From NCBI RefSeq assembly GCF_010233585.1, contig NZ_CP045997.1, positions 7,486,621 through 7,550,620 on the forward strand: 64,000 nt of DNA. The letters run 5' to 3'. This DNA comes from Spirosoma endbachense. Its GTDB lineage: Bacteria > Bacteroidota > Bacteroidia > Cytophagales > Spirosomataceae. The stretch's first letter is position 1, and each line of letters starts with the position of its first letter. The notes under the pieces are model-generated. The model searched no databases and was not told the DNA's origin. It saw only the letters and a program-made list of their open reading frames with translations. Positions 18,096-28,020 of this stretch are shown piece by piece. A program made the position numbers and the translations under genes.

Positions 18096-18950
18096 ATGCG
18101 TTTTTTCATTTTTGTTCTACTGCTATTACCCAAGGTTTCCGTTGCCCAATCCTTATTGTGGGAAGTTTCCGGCAATGGCCTCAAACAGCCTTCCTATCTG
18201 TTTGGAACCTATCATATTCTTAAGGACAGTTATCTCGACAAAACCCCTACGGTGCAGACCGCTTTTAATCTGGCGCAGGGAATTGTTGTCGAAACAACCG
18301 TCGACTCAGCGGCTATGTTAAGTATGGCAATGCGGGCAATCATGCCCGACAATAGTTTGAAGAAATTGCTTTCAGAGACTGACTATCAGCTGGTAAGCGA
18401 CGAATTTAAAAAGACCACAGGATACGATCTGACTATGTTTAATCAGATGAAGCCTATAATGACGGCCACAACGCTAAGCTTAAGTTACGCCGAAAAAGAA
18501 GTGGATACGCTCAGTAAATTCAGCGGGCTACCGCTTGATCTGTATTTCGCTATGGAAGCGAAAAAGCGAAAAAAAGTACTGACTCCGCTCGAAACGATGG
18601 AGCAGCAGATGGCCTTCCTGTTCGATCATGATCCAGTTGAAAAACAAGCCGCCGATCTGGTTCGAATGGTAAAAGAAAAAAAGACGATGCAGGGCCAGAG
18701 TAAGCGGCTGACTGATTTATACCTGGCTGGTGATCTGAACGGTATGTGGAAGCTGAGCCAGGAGTATGAAGAAAAATACGGCGATCTGTCGTATCTGGTG
18801 AATGAACGTAACCAGACCTGGATGGGTAAACTGCCCACCCTGATGGCACTTCGGCCAACGTTCGTGGCTGTTGGTGCACTCCACCTGCCCGGCCCCAGCG
18901 GATTGATTACACTATTACGCAATGCCGGGTTTCAGGTAAAACCTTTGTGA
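18096..18950 (+). CDS. TraB/GumN family protein
   Basis: 284 residues from the ATG at 18096, chosen because it begins a clean signal peptide (MRFFIFVLLLLPKVSVAQ); the frame extends 8 codons further upstream. The family's N-terminal block LLWEVSGNG...YLFGTYH (GTYH at about 36-39) and the C-terminal VGALHLPG (about 258) with LLRNAGFQV are both present. TraB/GumN proteins contain GxxH-type motifs suggestive of metal-dependent hydrolases; in Bacteroidota they are exported and uncharacterised. It stands alone, convergent with the small gene at 18970. Confidence 0.85.
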   Translation: MRFFIFVLLLLPKVSVAQSLLWEVSGNGLKQPSYLFGTYHILKDSYLDKTPTVQTAFNLAQGIVVETTVDSAAMLSMAMRAIMPDNSLKKLLSETDYQLVSDEFKKTTGYDLTMFNQMKPIMTATTLSLSYAEKEVDTLSKFSGLPLDLYFAMEAKKRKKVLTPLETMEQQMAFLFDHDPVEKQAADLVRMVKEKKTMQGQSKRLTDLYLAGDLNGMWKLSQEYEEKYGDLSYLVNERNQTWMGKLPTLMALRPTFVAVGALHLPGPSGLITLLRNAGFQVKPL

Positions 18951-18969
18951 GCGCCTGAGATTTAGGTGC

Positions 18970-19233
18970 TCAATACAATTCAAAAGGAATGAGGAAAATC
19001 GGGTCTTTGTGCTCCCTGATTAGTTGCATAATATTTTCGTCATCGGGCCGAAGTTCATCGAATAAATCGTCGCCAAACTGATTGCCAGAAATGACAATGA
19101 CCGTGTTTGGATTTAGGGTATTGAGTTTATACTCATACCCGTCTATATCGGTCATGGGAAAATTGTAACTGGCTGGTTCTCCTGTAATTGGGCAGATCTC
19201 GAAGCGTTCTACTTCTGCGTTTAGCATTCCCAT
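18970..19233 (-). CDS. small hypothetical acidic protein
   Basis: 87 residues, no recognised family. It is acidic overall, with CPITGEP near the start that could be half of a metal site but has no second Cys pair, and a DELRPDDEN segment in the second half. No signal peptide or membrane segment, so cytosolic. It lies downstream of uvrA in the same direction but after uvrA's hairpin, so it probably has its own promoter. The coding call rests on an intact frame with ordinary composition and a gap otherwise left empty. Confidence 0.6.
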   Translation of the reverse strand: MGMLNAEVERFEICPITGEPASYNFPMTDIDGYEYKLNTLNPNTVIVISGNQFGDDLFDELRPDDENIMQLIREHKDPIFLIPFELY

Positions 19234-19273
19234 CTGGATAGAATTTTTGCGGAAAATTGATGAGAATCCTGAA

Positions 19274-19301
19274 GACTTCCTACCCGGTCGGGCAGGAAGT
19301 C
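19274..19301 (-). terminator. hairpin after uvrA
   Basis: Stem 19274-19285 with 19290-19301, 11 of 12 pairs, loop GGTC. It is 52 bases beyond the uvrA stop. In the minus-strand reading no long U-run follows. Confidence 0.55.
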
Positions 19302-19352
19302 CTTAAACTTAACAGAAAGATAATAGCATCTAACTCGCTGAACCTACGAATA

Positions 19353-22271
19353 CTAAACTTTTCCCCGCAGATAGTCAGCGGTATAGTTTCCGTCGGCTAG
19401 TTTGACCATTTCTTCGGGGGTTCCTGTAAACGTGATATAACCGCCAGTGTCTCCACCTTCCGGGCCGAGGTCAATAATATAGTCAGCGCTCTTAATGACT
19501 TCCATATTATGCTCGATAATGATAACCGAGTCACCCTGGTCGACAAGAGCATTGATCGCCGAAAGCAATTTTCGGATATCGTGAAAATGAAGCCCGGTTG
19601 TCGGTTCGTCGAAAATGAATAGCGTGCTGCCTTTGTTGGGATTTCCTTTACCGAGGAAAGATGCCAGCTTTACACGCTGGGCTTCACCGCCAGAAAGCGT
19701 ATTGGACGACTGACCAAGGCCGATATAACCCAACCCCACATCCTGCAATGGCCGCAATTTATCGGCCATTTTAGGGTCTGCTTTTCGGAAGAAGTCGATG
19801 GCTTCATCCACGGTCATGTCTAAAATGTCAGAAACATTTTTGTCCTGTAAGGTAACCTCCAGTATTTCCTGCTTGAAACGTTTGCCGCCACAGCCCTCAC
19901 ATTTGAGGTAAATGTCGGCCATAAACTGCATCTCGATTTTCACTTCACCTTCGCCCTGGCATACTTCGCAGCGACCGCCATCGACATTAAAGGAAAAATG
20001 ACTTGGTTTGTAGGCACGTGATTTGGAAAGCGGCTGATCGGCCATAACCTGCCGCAGGTAATCATACGCTTTGATATAGGTTACCGGGTTTGATCGACTC
20101 GATTTGCCAATTGGATTCTGGTCAATCATTTCAATAGCCGAAACACGGCTGAGTGAACCACCCAGGCTATCATATTTCCCGGCTTCTTCTGCTGCGTCGC
20201 CCTTTTCCCGCATTAAGGCCGGATAGAGCACTTTTCGAATCAGCGTACTCTTGCCTGAGCCCGATACGCCCGTTACGACCGTAAGCGTATTGAGCGGGAA
20301 CCGCACATCTACATGTTTGAGGTTATTCTCACGGGCTCCTTTCAGCTCAATAAAGTTCGTCGCTTTTCGGCGGAATGTGGGCACTTCAACCGTCTCGCGT
20401 CCGGTCAGAAAATCGAGGGTATGCGATTGCATAGGCTGAGAGAGCTCATTACCATCCTCCGGATTCGAGGCTTCGTGCCCTACGCTCTGCATAATCTGCT
20501 CCCACGTTCCCTGAAACACCAGATGTCCGCCAAGTGAACCGGCATCCGGTCCAATATCAATCAGCTGGTCGGCGGCCCGCATTACTTCTTCTTCGTGCTC
20601 AACAACGATGACCGTGTTGCCCATATCACGTAAGGATTCCAGAACGCTGACCAGCCGCTTCGTATCGCGTGGATGAAGGCCAATACTAGGTTCATCAAGA
20701 ATATACATTGAACCGACCAGGGCGGAACCAAGTGATGTAGCGAGCTTAATGCGCTGGTATTCACCACCAGACAGTGAATTGGTCAGGCGGTTTAGGGTCA
20801 GGTAACCCAGGCCAACACGTTCCATGTAATTCAGCCGGTTACGAATCTCGATCAGGATGCGATTGGCTACCTGTTGCTGATGCGGAGGAAGCTGCATCTC
20901 CTGAAAGAATGCCGTTACCTGCGTGATAGGCATCAGAACCAGATCGGTGATCGACTTTCCGGCGACCTTTACATAGCCCGCATCCTTACGCAAACGCGAA
21001 CCCCGACATTCCGGGCAGGTGGTTTTTCCTCGATAACGTGATAACATCACGCGGTACTGTACCTTGAAGGTCTGACTTTCAACGTAGTCGAAAAAAGAAT
21101 TCAACCCATCGAAATAGGCGTTGCCCGACCAGAGCAGTTCCTGCTCGGCAGGAGTGAGGTCTTTATAAGGACGGTGAATCGGGAAGTCGAAGCGAATGCC
21201 ATTCTTAAGCAATGGCTTCAAAAACTCCTCGCTCATTTTCTCACTGCGCCAGGGGGCAATTGCTCCCTCAAAAACCGACAGATTTTTATCCGGGATAACC
21301 AGGTCAGGGTCAATGCCTAACACTTTTCCGAACCCATCACACCGTCGGCATGCACCGTATGGATTATTGAATGTAAACAGGTTTACACTCGGCTCTTCGA
21401 ATCCGATACCGTCTAATTCGAATTTATCGGAGAAAACGCGAGATTCGCCCAATTCGCCGGACCGGCCAACAATCTCTACCCGGCAAGTGCCTTCGCCTTC
21501 GTTAAAAGCCGTCTGAACAGAATCGGAAAAACGATATTGATTATCTTCGTCGGGATTGCCATTATCGTCGTAGATAACAGTGCCGCGGTCGATGAGAATT
21601 TCCAGAGAGGAGTGGGGCAAATTAACTTTATCCGCATTTTCGCCTTCCAGAATATCTTCGATTTGCAACACTTGCCCATCGGCTACGATTCGGGTATAGC
21701 CTTTCTGAAGCAGGATGGTCAACTCATAAATCAGCGTTCTGCCCTCACGAATACGCAGCGGAGCCAAAATCATAACCCGCTGGCCAGCCTCAAAACTGTA
21801 CATGAAGTTGACAACGTCCGTAACGGTATCTTTACGCACTTCATAGCCCGAGACGGGCGAATAGGTAATACCCGCCCGCGCAAACAAAAGTTTTAGATAG
21901 TCATAAATTTCAGTCGAGGTTCCAACCGTTGAGCGGGGGTTTCGGGTCGATACCTTTTGTTCGATGGCAATGGCTGGCGAAACACCCTTGATGTATTCGA
22001 CCTCGGGTTTTTCCATCCGTCCCAGAAACTGTCGGGCATAGCTGCTCAGGCTTTCGACATACATGCGTTGCCCCTCGGCAAACAACGTGTCGAAGGCGAG
22101 CGATGATTTTCCGGAGCCAGACAGACCCGTAAGAACAACTAATTTATTGCGTGGAATGGCAACATCAATTCCTTTCAGATTATGTACTTTCGCCCCCTTA
22201 ATGATAATAAACTGTTTGGGGTCAAGGTGATCAACCGACTGTTGTTGTTCGGTGTTCGTGGTTTGAGTCAT
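19353..22271 (-). CDS. uvrA: excinuclease ABC subunit UvrA
   Basis: 972 residues, close to the normal UvrA length. Two ABC ATPase halves: Walker A GLSGSGKS (49-56) and GVSGSGKST (about 668), signatures LSGGEYQR (about 499) and LSGGEAQR (about 858). Zinc-finger cysteines are visible as CRRC (about 306), CPEC (about 418) and the C-terminal CEVC...CEGC module (about 768-794). UvrA dimers load UvrB on damaged DNA in nucleotide excision repair. It is monocistronic; uvrB and uvrC are not nearby. Confidence 0.98.
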   Translation of the reverse strand: MTQTTNTEQQQSVDHLDPKQFIIIKGAKVHNLKGIDVAIPRNKLVVLTGLSGSGKSSLAFDTLFAEGQRMYVESLSSYARQFLGRMEKPEVEYIKGVSPAIAIEQKVSTRNPRSTVGTSTEIYDYLKLLFARAGITYSPVSGYEVRKDTVTDVVNFMYSFEAGQRVMILAPLRIREGRTLIYELTILLQKGYTRIVADGQVLQIEDILEGENADKVNLPHSSLEILIDRGTVIYDDNGNPDEDNQYRFSDSVQTAFNEGEGTCRVEIVGRSGELGESRVFSDKFELDGIGFEEPSVNLFTFNNPYGACRRCDGFGKVLGIDPDLVIPDKNLSVFEGAIAPWRSEKMSEEFLKPLLKNGIRFDFPIHRPYKDLTPAEQELLWSGNAYFDGLNSFFDYVESQTFKVQYRVMLSRYRGKTTCPECRGSRLRKDAGYVKVAGKSITDLVLMPITQVTAFFQEMQLPPHQQQVANRILIEIRNRLNYMERVGLGYLTLNRLTNSLSGGEYQRIKLATSLGSALVGSMYILDEPSIGLHPRDTKRLVSVLESLRDMGNTVIVVEHEEEVMRAADQLIDIGPDAGSLGGHLVFQGTWEQIMQSVGHEASNPEDGNELSQPMQSHTLDFLTGRETVEVPTFRRKATNFIELKGARENNLKHVDVRFPLNTLTVVTGVSGSGKSTLIRKVLYPALMREKGDAAEEAGKYDSLGGSLSRVSAIEMIDQNPIGKSSRSNPVTYIKAYDYLRQVMADQPLSKSRAYKPSHFSFNVDGGRCEVCQGEGEVKIEMQFMADIYLKCEGCGGKRFKQEILEVTLQDKNVSDILDMTVDEAIDFFRKADPKMADKLRPLQDVGLGYIGLGQSSNTLSGGEAQRVKLASFLGKGNPNKGSTLFIFDEPTTGLHFHDIRKLLSAINALVDQGDSVIIIEHNMEVIKSADYIIDLGPEGGDTGGYITFTGTPEEMVKLADGNYTADYLRGKV

Positions 22272-22433
22272 TCTAAGTCAGTAGGGTAAACTCTATCTAA
22301 ATTTTAACGGTTTATTTGAAAATATGGTTTCTCTGGACTGATATTCTTAGGTCGACTTTTGCCAGGATCGACCAGCCTTTAGCCGACAAATGCAACAACC
22401 AGGTATTTACTGCCGTATTAGGTAACGAAAGCA

Positions 22434-23063
22434 ATGGATTTCGTCATAGAAGACATTATTAGCTTAACTGCTGCATTGGTTATTGGCGGCCTAATTGGGG
22501 CTGAGCGTGAGTATCATGGCAAATCGGCGGGTTTTCGAACCATGATTATGATTTGTGTCGGGTCTGCCTTATTCACGCTTATCTCCGGCCGGATCGGTAA
22601 TTCCGGTGATCGTATTGCCGCTAATATTGTCAATGGAATTGGCTTTCTGGGGGCAGGCATCATCTTTCGGGAAGATAATCGGGTAAAAGGCCTTACAACA
22701 GCGGCTACCGTTTGGGCGGTATCGGCATTAGGTATGTGTGTAGGAAGCAAACACTACGATATTGCTATTACAGGATTTGTGCTTATTATGTGTTCACTTT
22801 TGTTGCTGACCGGTTTAACCAAACAAATTCAGAAGTTTAATCAGACCCGCGACTATAAAATCGTGACCCAGTTTCGAAACCGGACACTGGATGAGTACGA
22901 AACATTTTTTGAAGCGTGTAACCTCTCACCAACACTGAGGCATCAGCAACGGATTGGAACAGAAATCGCGGGCCACTGGCGGGTGCACGGAACCGTAAAG
23001 AATCATGAAAAATGTATTAAACATCTGCTAAACGATCCCGAAGTAAAAGAATTTACCTTCTGA
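22434..23063 (+). CDS. MgtC/SapB family membrane protein
   Basis: 209 residues. The MgtC domain occupies about 8-130, with GGLIGAEREYHGKSAGFRT, NGIGFLGAGIIF and GLTTAATVWAVSALGM. It has four to five transmembrane helices and a cytosolic C-terminal domain (about 140-209) that is ACT-like in position. MgtC proteins are inner-membrane factors linked to growth at low magnesium and modulation of the F-type ATPase in pathogens; in free-living Bacteroidota the role is not known. No magnesium-transport gene or leader is adjacent. Confidence 0.88.
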   Translation: MDFVIEDIISLTAALVIGGLIGAEREYHGKSAGFRTMIMICVGSALFTLISGRIGNSGDRIAANIVNGIGFLGAGIIFREDNRVKGLTTAATVWAVSALGMCVGSKHYDIAITGFVLIMCSLLLLTGLTKQIQKFNQTRDYKIVTQFRNRTLDEYETFFEACNLSPTLRHQQRIGTEIAGHWRVHGTVKNHEKCIKHLLNDPEVKEFTF

Positions 23064-23164
23064 TTTCGTTACTTTCGGGACGCTGGATAGCAAGATGTCA
23101 ATTAAGTCAACTAATCGTGTTTTATTCATAGTCTATGCCAGCTTCTTTTTTATATAAATCTATC

Positions 23165-23785
23165 ATGAGTCATATCCAAAAGCTACTGTTTATCATAGCG
23201 TTATTAAGCAGTAGCGTTGCTTTCGGGCAACTCACAGAAGACCCTGAAGACCGCCGTGATCAGGGTAAAGATCCTTTTAAAACACAAACTGTAGATGGGC
23301 AACCATTGCCCTTTTCGCAGCGACTACGGTTTGGCGGGGGCATTAACGGTTTCCGGTTCGGCAATCCGTTTAGTTTAGGTGTGTCGCCGGTTGTTGGTTA
23401 CCAGGCCACCGAGCGCCTTATTGTTGGCATTGGAGGAACATACAATTACACACATTATAAAGCCCCTTATTATACACCGACCACCTACAACCAGTTTGGT
23501 GTGAGAGGCTTTGCGATGTATGAATTTATTCCGTCTATTTTGCCAAACCTATATTTGCATGGTGAGGTAGAAAATAGCTCTATTCAGGTTAAAGACGATC
23601 AAACCAGCCGATCAAATAGTGTAGGCGTAACGGCGCCTTTGGTTGGTCTTACGTATTCGCAGCCTATTTCCCGCCGGTTTGGCGTAAATCTGACTGCACT
23701 TTATAACCTGAATTATAACGATCCACAGGGCGTTTCACAATATATTTATGGTAGCCCGCTGGTCATTCGGTTATCATTCTTTTGA
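23165..23785 (+). CDS. exported protein, probable small outer-membrane beta-barrel
   Basis: 206 residues from ATG 23165, preferred over the in-frame ATG at 23135 because it opens a proper signal peptide (MSHIQKLLFIIALLSSSVAF, cut near FGQ). The mature part is rich in alternating aromatic and polar residues, with G-Y-Q-A-T-E-R-L-I-V-G-I-G-G-type strands, and ends in an aromatic pair (LSFF), as in outer-membrane barrels. No named family recognised. It is followed by a strong bidirectional terminator. Confidence 0.75.
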   Translation: MSHIQKLLFIIALLSSSVAFGQLTEDPEDRRDQGKDPFKTQTVDGQPLPFSQRLRFGGGINGFRFGNPFSLGVSPVVGYQATERLIVGIGGTYNYTHYKAPYYTPTTYNQFGVRGFAMYEFIPSILPNLYLHGEVENSSIQVKDDQTSRSNSVGVTAPLVGLTYSQPISRRFGVNLTALYNLNYNDPQGVSQYIYGSPLVIRLSFF

Positions 23786-23794
23786 GGAAATTTC

Positions 23795-23847
23795 CGTTCT
23801 AAATAAAAAAGCATCGCTTTTATGGCGATGCTTTTTTATTTAGAACG
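23795..23847. terminator. bidirectional intrinsic terminator
   Basis: Perfect 23-bp arms (23795-23817 and 23825-23847) with a 7-base loop. A GCATCGC stem core is flanked by A- and T-runs on the two sides, so it works for both the barrel gene (+) and the SGNH gene (-), whose stop is at 23850. Confidence 0.9.
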
Positions 23848-23849
23848 AC

Positions 23850-24914
23850 TTACGGGATTTTTTGCCAGATCAGATCGGCGATGCGGAGCATACCCAGATC
23901 GTTGGGATGGGCCGCCACGCCCGGATTGGTGTACTGGCTGGCAAAGTATTTGCTCTGAGGTACCATCTCGCTTAAGTCTACTAATGGATAGCCTTTTTCG
24001 AGCGTAACTTTTCGGATAATGGCATCTGCCTGAGGGCGTGGCCATACGCTGGTTGTGCAGACGATTTTAGTGGGTTGTTCATAGGAGGCAAATTTGTCGA
24101 GCAACGCGCGAAATTGTTTTTCAAAGTTACGGCCCCCCAGAACCTCTCCTTCGTCAACGTTTTCGCCAATACGAACGATAATCAGGTCGGGCTTAAATAC
24201 TTGTAAAGGCTCATTAAATTCATCAAGGCTATAGGTTGCCAGCCCAAATCCACGCTCAAAATTACCGCCATTCTGGAGTTTAAAGCTCACCTTGGGATAT
24301 AAGCCCGCTAAATGGCTGGTCAGTAAATGGACAAAGTCTTTCTCCGGAGCAGAAGCCGCCATACCGTTTGTATTATACCAGCCAAGTTCGGGAGCCGGAC
24401 CATGGCTCATAATACTATTGCCGATAACCAGCATTCGCTGGAAGTAAGGCACGTAATTTGCCTGTGCTACGGCAGAAACCAGATCGTTGACACGAGTTCG
24501 GGCAAGAATAGCATTACTACTGATAACGGACACCTGATTGCCGACAGTCCATGCTTTTCCATTATCGTATGAATACTCAAGCAGGGCTCCAGGGGGCATA
24601 TCTGTAGCACTTATTGGGACTTTAGTGCCATAGGCAATGCTATCATTCGTCAGGGTAAAAACAGGGATAGGAAGCCCCTGTGGCACTGCCGATGGCGGTT
24701 TATGGGTAGGGTTGACTTTGGTAACTGTCACTGGCATACAATCAGGCGTATTGCAGTCAGTAGCGGGTGGTTTAGTTGGTTTTGTAAGCTGATTGATCGA
24801 TTCAAGGTGGGTGCAACCAGGTAGCCAATAACTTACACTGACAGAAAGCAGAATCAGCGATGCATAGTGCAAACTGAGTCTGCTAACCTTATAATTTCTT
24901 AAGCCCTTGTGCAC
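23850..24914 (-). CDS. SGNH/GDSL-type hydrolase lipoprotein
   Basis: 354 residues if started at GTG 24914. The open frame begins at ATG 25064, but its first 50 residues are AT-rich and unlike a coding N-terminus. From GTG 24914 (or TTG 24872) the protein opens with basic residues, a hydrophobic stretch and the lipobox LPGC, which fits an exported lipoprotein. A beta-sandwich-like segment (about 75-145: YSYDNGKAWTVGN) precedes the hydrolase domain, which starts MLVIGNSIMSHG (GxS block I) and has RIGENVD and later HPNDLGMLRIADL (Asp/His block V). The substrate is probably an acylated glycan or ester; unknown. It is alone, between a terminator and a divergent promoter region. Confidence 0.8.
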   Translation of the reverse strand: MHKGLRNYKVSRLSLHYASLILLSVSVSYWLPGCTHLESINQLTKPTKPPATDCNTPDCMPVTVTKVNPTHKPPSAVPQGLPIPVFTLTNDSIAYGTKVPISATDMPPGALLEYSYDNGKAWTVGNQVSVISSNAILARTRVNDLVSAVAQANYVPYFQRMLVIGNSIMSHGPAPELGWYNTNGMAASAPEKDFVHLLTSHLAGLYPKVSFKLQNGGNFERGFGLATYSLDEFNEPLQVFKPDLIIVRIGENVDEGEVLGGRNFEKQFRALLDKFASYEQPTKIVCTTSVWPRPQADAIIRKVTLEKGYPLVDLSEMVPQSKYFASQYTNPGVAAHPNDLGMLRIADLIWQKIP

Positions 24915-25309
24915 CAATATTGTTAGCGTTATAGTAAATGCACTGTCACTAAAAATATGCCAATTGTTTGTATTATTTAAAAAAAATTGAATATTACGAT
25001 GCACATTTAAGCAAAAAACGGCAATAACGTGTGATGTATTTTTTGCCAATGTTCTCATAATCAAAAGCTTGTTGTTAGGTCAGGTTGTTTTATACATGTG
25101 CAAAAAAAATTACTTTTGAACTAAATTACAGCTGTGGGAAAAATTTTCACAGATTTTGAGCAATAAGTTTTCACGGGACGTGATGACACTCTATTCACTC
25201 AAAGAAAGTAAGCAATATGTTTTTCAGTTTTTGATGGATATCCTAGTGCTGAAATCTTTATCAGGTGATTTGCCTGAGTCGATTTCTATGCTTTGTAAAT
25301 AAGTGGTTT
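24915..25309. other. AT-rich intergenic region with a promoter
   Basis: About 395 bases between the likely SGNH start and the MBOAT start. It contains the promoter at 25085-25118 and an AT-rich stretch (24915-25064) that is open on the minus strand but probably untranslated leader. No RNA gene or conserved structure was recognised. Confidence 0.5.
25085..25118 (+). promoter_or_regulatory. promoter of the MBOAT/AlgX-like operon
   Basis: TTG (25085-25087), 23 bases, TACTTTTG (25111-25118), a full match to the Bacteroidota -7 consensus. It would give a leader of about 185 bases before the MBOAT start. Confidence 0.6.
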
Positions 25310-26743
25310 ATGCTTTTCAGTTCGGCTATTTTTCTGTTTTTATACCTGCCAATTTTTCTGGTTATTTATTATGTAATACCCAGGGATTGGCGCAATGCTT
25401 TTTTGTTTTTCGCAAGCCTGGTTTTTTATGCCTGGGGTGAAACTCTGGTTGTGCTGGTTTTATTGTTATCTGCTTTTATTAATTTCGTTGCCGGGAGACT
25501 TATTGAGCAGGGGCAGCGTAAGACTGGTCTGTTACTTTCCCTGATTGGAAGTCTCTCGTTATTAGTATATTATAAATATGCCAACTTTCTCTTTAACTCA
25601 TTACAGGGTATTGCTAAATTATTGATGATACCGGGCGCTGATGAAATTAATCTGGCAGAGATTGCACTTCCAATAGGTATTAGTTTCTATACATTTCAGG
25701 GAATTTCTTACACCTTAGATATATACTGGGGGCATATTCGGGCTAATCGGAATTTTCTGGATTATGGAACTTATGTGGCCATGTTTCCGCACCAGATTGC
25801 CGGTCCGATTGTCCGTTACGCTGATATTGCGCCTGAGTTAACGAAGCGCACTGTTACCATCGAAAAATTTGGGATCGGAGCAGAGCGATTCATTATTGGG
25901 TTAGCTAAAAAAATTCTGATGGCCAATACGTTTGCTGGTGTCGCTGATGTCATTTTCAGCGCGCCAACTACCAGTTATTCGACTGCAACGGCCTGGCTGG
26001 GTATTATATTTTATGCGCTCCAGATCTATTACGATTTCTCTGGCTACTCAGATATGGCTATTGGCCTGGGCAAGATGCTGGGTTTCGATTTTAAAGAGAA
26101 TTTCAATTACCCATACATAGCTCATTCCGTTCAGGATTTCTGGCGTCGGTGGCACATTTCATTATCAAGTTGGTTTAGAGATTATCTTTACATTCCATTA
26201 GGTGGCAATCGGAAAAGCAGAGTGCGTGTTTATGGTAACTTGCTACTGGTTTTTTTCATAACAGGGCTGTGGCATGGCGCTAGCTGGAATTTTATCGTCT
26301 GGGGGCTATATCATGGTCTGTTTCTGCTCATTGAGCGGGCTGGCCTTAGTAAGCTGCTGGTACGGGTTTGGGCGCCTGTTGCGCACGTTTATACATTACT
26401 GGTTGTATTAATAGGCTGGGTGTTTTTCCGGATCGAGAATTTGCCTGATGCGATTAACTATTTACAGAAAATGATAGGTTTAGGCCCTGTTGTAACCGTT
26501 GAAGCGTTTGCTCCTTCTTACTTTATAAATGTTGAGACGGTAGTAGTGCTGATATTGGGTATACTACTGGCTACACCGATACATAATCGTTTTCATCAAT
26601 GGTGGATGCGTCGGGCCCCTTATTTTCCGGTCCGGCTGGTATCTGATTCATTGTATACATTTGGCCTGCTTGCCCTATTTGTAACAACCATTATGTATCT
26701 GGCTGCCGATACATATAATCCGTTTATTTATTTTCGATTTTAG
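25310..26743 (+). CDS. MBOAT family O-acyltransferase (AlgI/PatA-like)
   Basis: 477 residues from ATG 25310; this start begins with the family's usual MLFSSAIFLFLYLPIFL, while the longer frame from 25265 adds 15 unrelated residues. About ten to eleven membrane helices. The conserved core RRWHISLSSWFRDYLYIPLG and LWHGASWNF (catalytic His322) mark the AlgI type. These proteins pass an acyl group, usually acetyl, across the inner membrane to a periplasmic partner. The next gene, 49 bp downstream, encodes such a partner, so the pair probably O-acetylates an exported polysaccharide or cell-wall glycan. The target is not identifiable from the window. Confidence 0.92.
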   Translation: MLFSSAIFLFLYLPIFLVIYYVIPRDWRNAFLFFASLVFYAWGETLVVLVLLLSAFINFVAGRLIEQGQRKTGLLLSLIGSLSLLVYYKYANFLFNSLQGIAKLLMIPGADEINLAEIALPIGISFYTFQGISYTLDIYWGHIRANRNFLDYGTYVAMFPHQIAGPIVRYADIAPELTKRTVTIEKFGIGAERFIIGLAKKILMANTFAGVADVIFSAPTTSYSTATAWLGIIFYALQIYYDFSGYSDMAIGLGKMLGFDFKENFNYPYIAHSVQDFWRRWHISLSSWFRDYLYIPLGGNRKSRVRVYGNLLLVFFITGLWHGASWNFIVWGLYHGLFLLIERAGLSKLLVRVWAPVAHVYTLLVVLIGWVFFRIENLPDAINYLQKMIGLGPVVTVEAFAPSYFINVETVVVLILGILLATPIHNRFHQWWMRRAPYFPVRLVSDSLYTFGLLALFVTTIMYLAADTYNPFIYFRF

Positions 26744-26792
26744 GCCTTTTTTTTAAGTGCCTGAAGATCAAATTTTGTAATAAAGTCGAGGT

Positions 26793-27953
26793 ATGGTTAG
26801 CTCAGTTCCACATAAAATTAAAAAGCCAAATCCAAAGGCAATCATAAAAAAAACGTACGTTTTTTTTATGATTGCCTTTGGATTTGCAACATTATTATTT
26901 TTCCCAATACTCGATCAGTGCCTGGACCTATCGACCGGGTTTAAAAGCACGGAAAAACGTATTCTTGCTCCATTCCCAACGTTTAGATTTCCTCATGTTA
27001 AATCCTATATCCACGAATTTGATGAGTATTATAAGGAAAATTTTGGGTGGCGTAATGCCCTTTTTCACGCATATAGCTATTGGAAGTTAGTAATCCTTGG
27101 TCAATCTCCGTTACCCGATAAAGTTGTAGTTGGTAAACACGGCTGGTTTTACCCCGGAAATAGCCTCAATCATGCTGTTGATAAACACCGGGGCTTGATG
27201 CCAATGTCGCAAAGTTCCATGCATGCCATATGCCAGCGATTAAGCCATTTTCAACAGCAACTGGCCAAACATGGAACACGATTATATATCCTTGTTGCTC
27301 CTGATTCTTATACAATATATCCTGAAAATTTGCCAGACTATATTCACGAGAATGGGCCGTCTAATCTGGATTTATTTAAACAATACCTGACTCAGCATAC
27401 CACTGTTCCATTCATCGATATACGTAACGCGCTGCGAATGGCTAAGAAAAATCATGTTGTTTACTCGCAAACCGATACACACTGGAATGACTATGGATCG
27501 TTAATAGCCTCGTTAACAGTAGTTGATTATGTTAAAAAAGACTTCCCTCAGTTAATCGATGCCAATTTATCTGATTACCGAGTGAAAGCGACGAATGGTA
27601 TGGGGGGGGATTTAGTGACGATGCTGGCCTTAAATAAAGAGTTGAAAGATTCGGTCGTCTATAGAATTACGCCAGTTCCTTCTTTAGCCGCCCGGCAAAT
27701 AGAAAATACGCCGAATGCCGATATGAATTTACCCTCTTCGCGATTTATCGGCCAGAAATCTACTCTACCTAAGCTATTATTAATTGGCGATTCGTTTAGT
27801 TTTAGCATGAATCAATTCATCCCGAATCATTTTGGGGAGTCTTATCTGGTACGTACCAATCGGTTCAAAATGGACCTGGTTCAGAATGAGCATCCCGATA
27901 TTGTTGTGCTTGAGATTGTTGAGCGGAATATAGACTTATTAGCGAGCTATTAG
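26793..27953 (+). CDS. AlgX/AlgJ-like SGNH acetyltransferase
   Basis: 386 residues. A lysine-rich start and one membrane anchor (about 28-47) precede a periplasmic SGNH-like domain. The catalytic residues of the AlgX/AlgJ family are visible: D228-T-H230-W and, near the C-terminus, G-D-S334 (IGDSFSF). It should take acetyl groups exported by the upstream MBOAT protein and place them on a glycan. Codons 12-32 are encoded by a 60-bp perfect DNA palindrome (26827-26886); the frame stays open through it and the second arm encodes the start of the anchor helix. The start at 26793 is the only ATG that keeps the positive N-terminus. Confidence 0.87.
   Translation: MVSSVPHKIKKPNPKAIIKKTYVFFMIAFGFATLLFFPILDQCLDLSTGFKSTEKRILAPFPTFRFPHVKSYIHEFDEYYKENFGWRNALFHAYSYWKLVILGQSPLPDKVVVGKHGWFYPGNSLNHAVDKHRGLMPMSQSSMHAICQRLSHFQQQLAKHGTRLYILVAPDSYTIYPENLPDYIHENGPSNLDLFKQYLTQHTTVPFIDIRNALRMAKKNHVVYSQTDTHWNDYGSLIASLTVVDYVKKDFPQLIDANLSDYRVKATNGMGGDLVTMLALNKELKDSVVYRITPVPSLAARQIENTPNADMNLPSSRFIGQKSTLPKLLLIGDSFSFSMNQFIPNHFGESYLVRTNRFKMDLVQNEHPDIVVLEIVERNIDLLASY
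26827..26886. repeat. 60-bp perfect palindrome inside the AlgX-like gene
   Basis: 26827-26856 is the exact reverse complement of 26857-26886 with no spacer; the centre is CGT|ACG flanked by eight A's and eight T's. It begins 34 bases after the start codon. The mRNA would carry a 30-bp stem near its translation start. Confidence 0.95.
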
Positions 27954-28020
27954 TCTAATTTATAGAGGATTGTATTCGTAGTGAAAATACAACGCTGGAA
28001 AAACATGTGGAAAAAATCCT

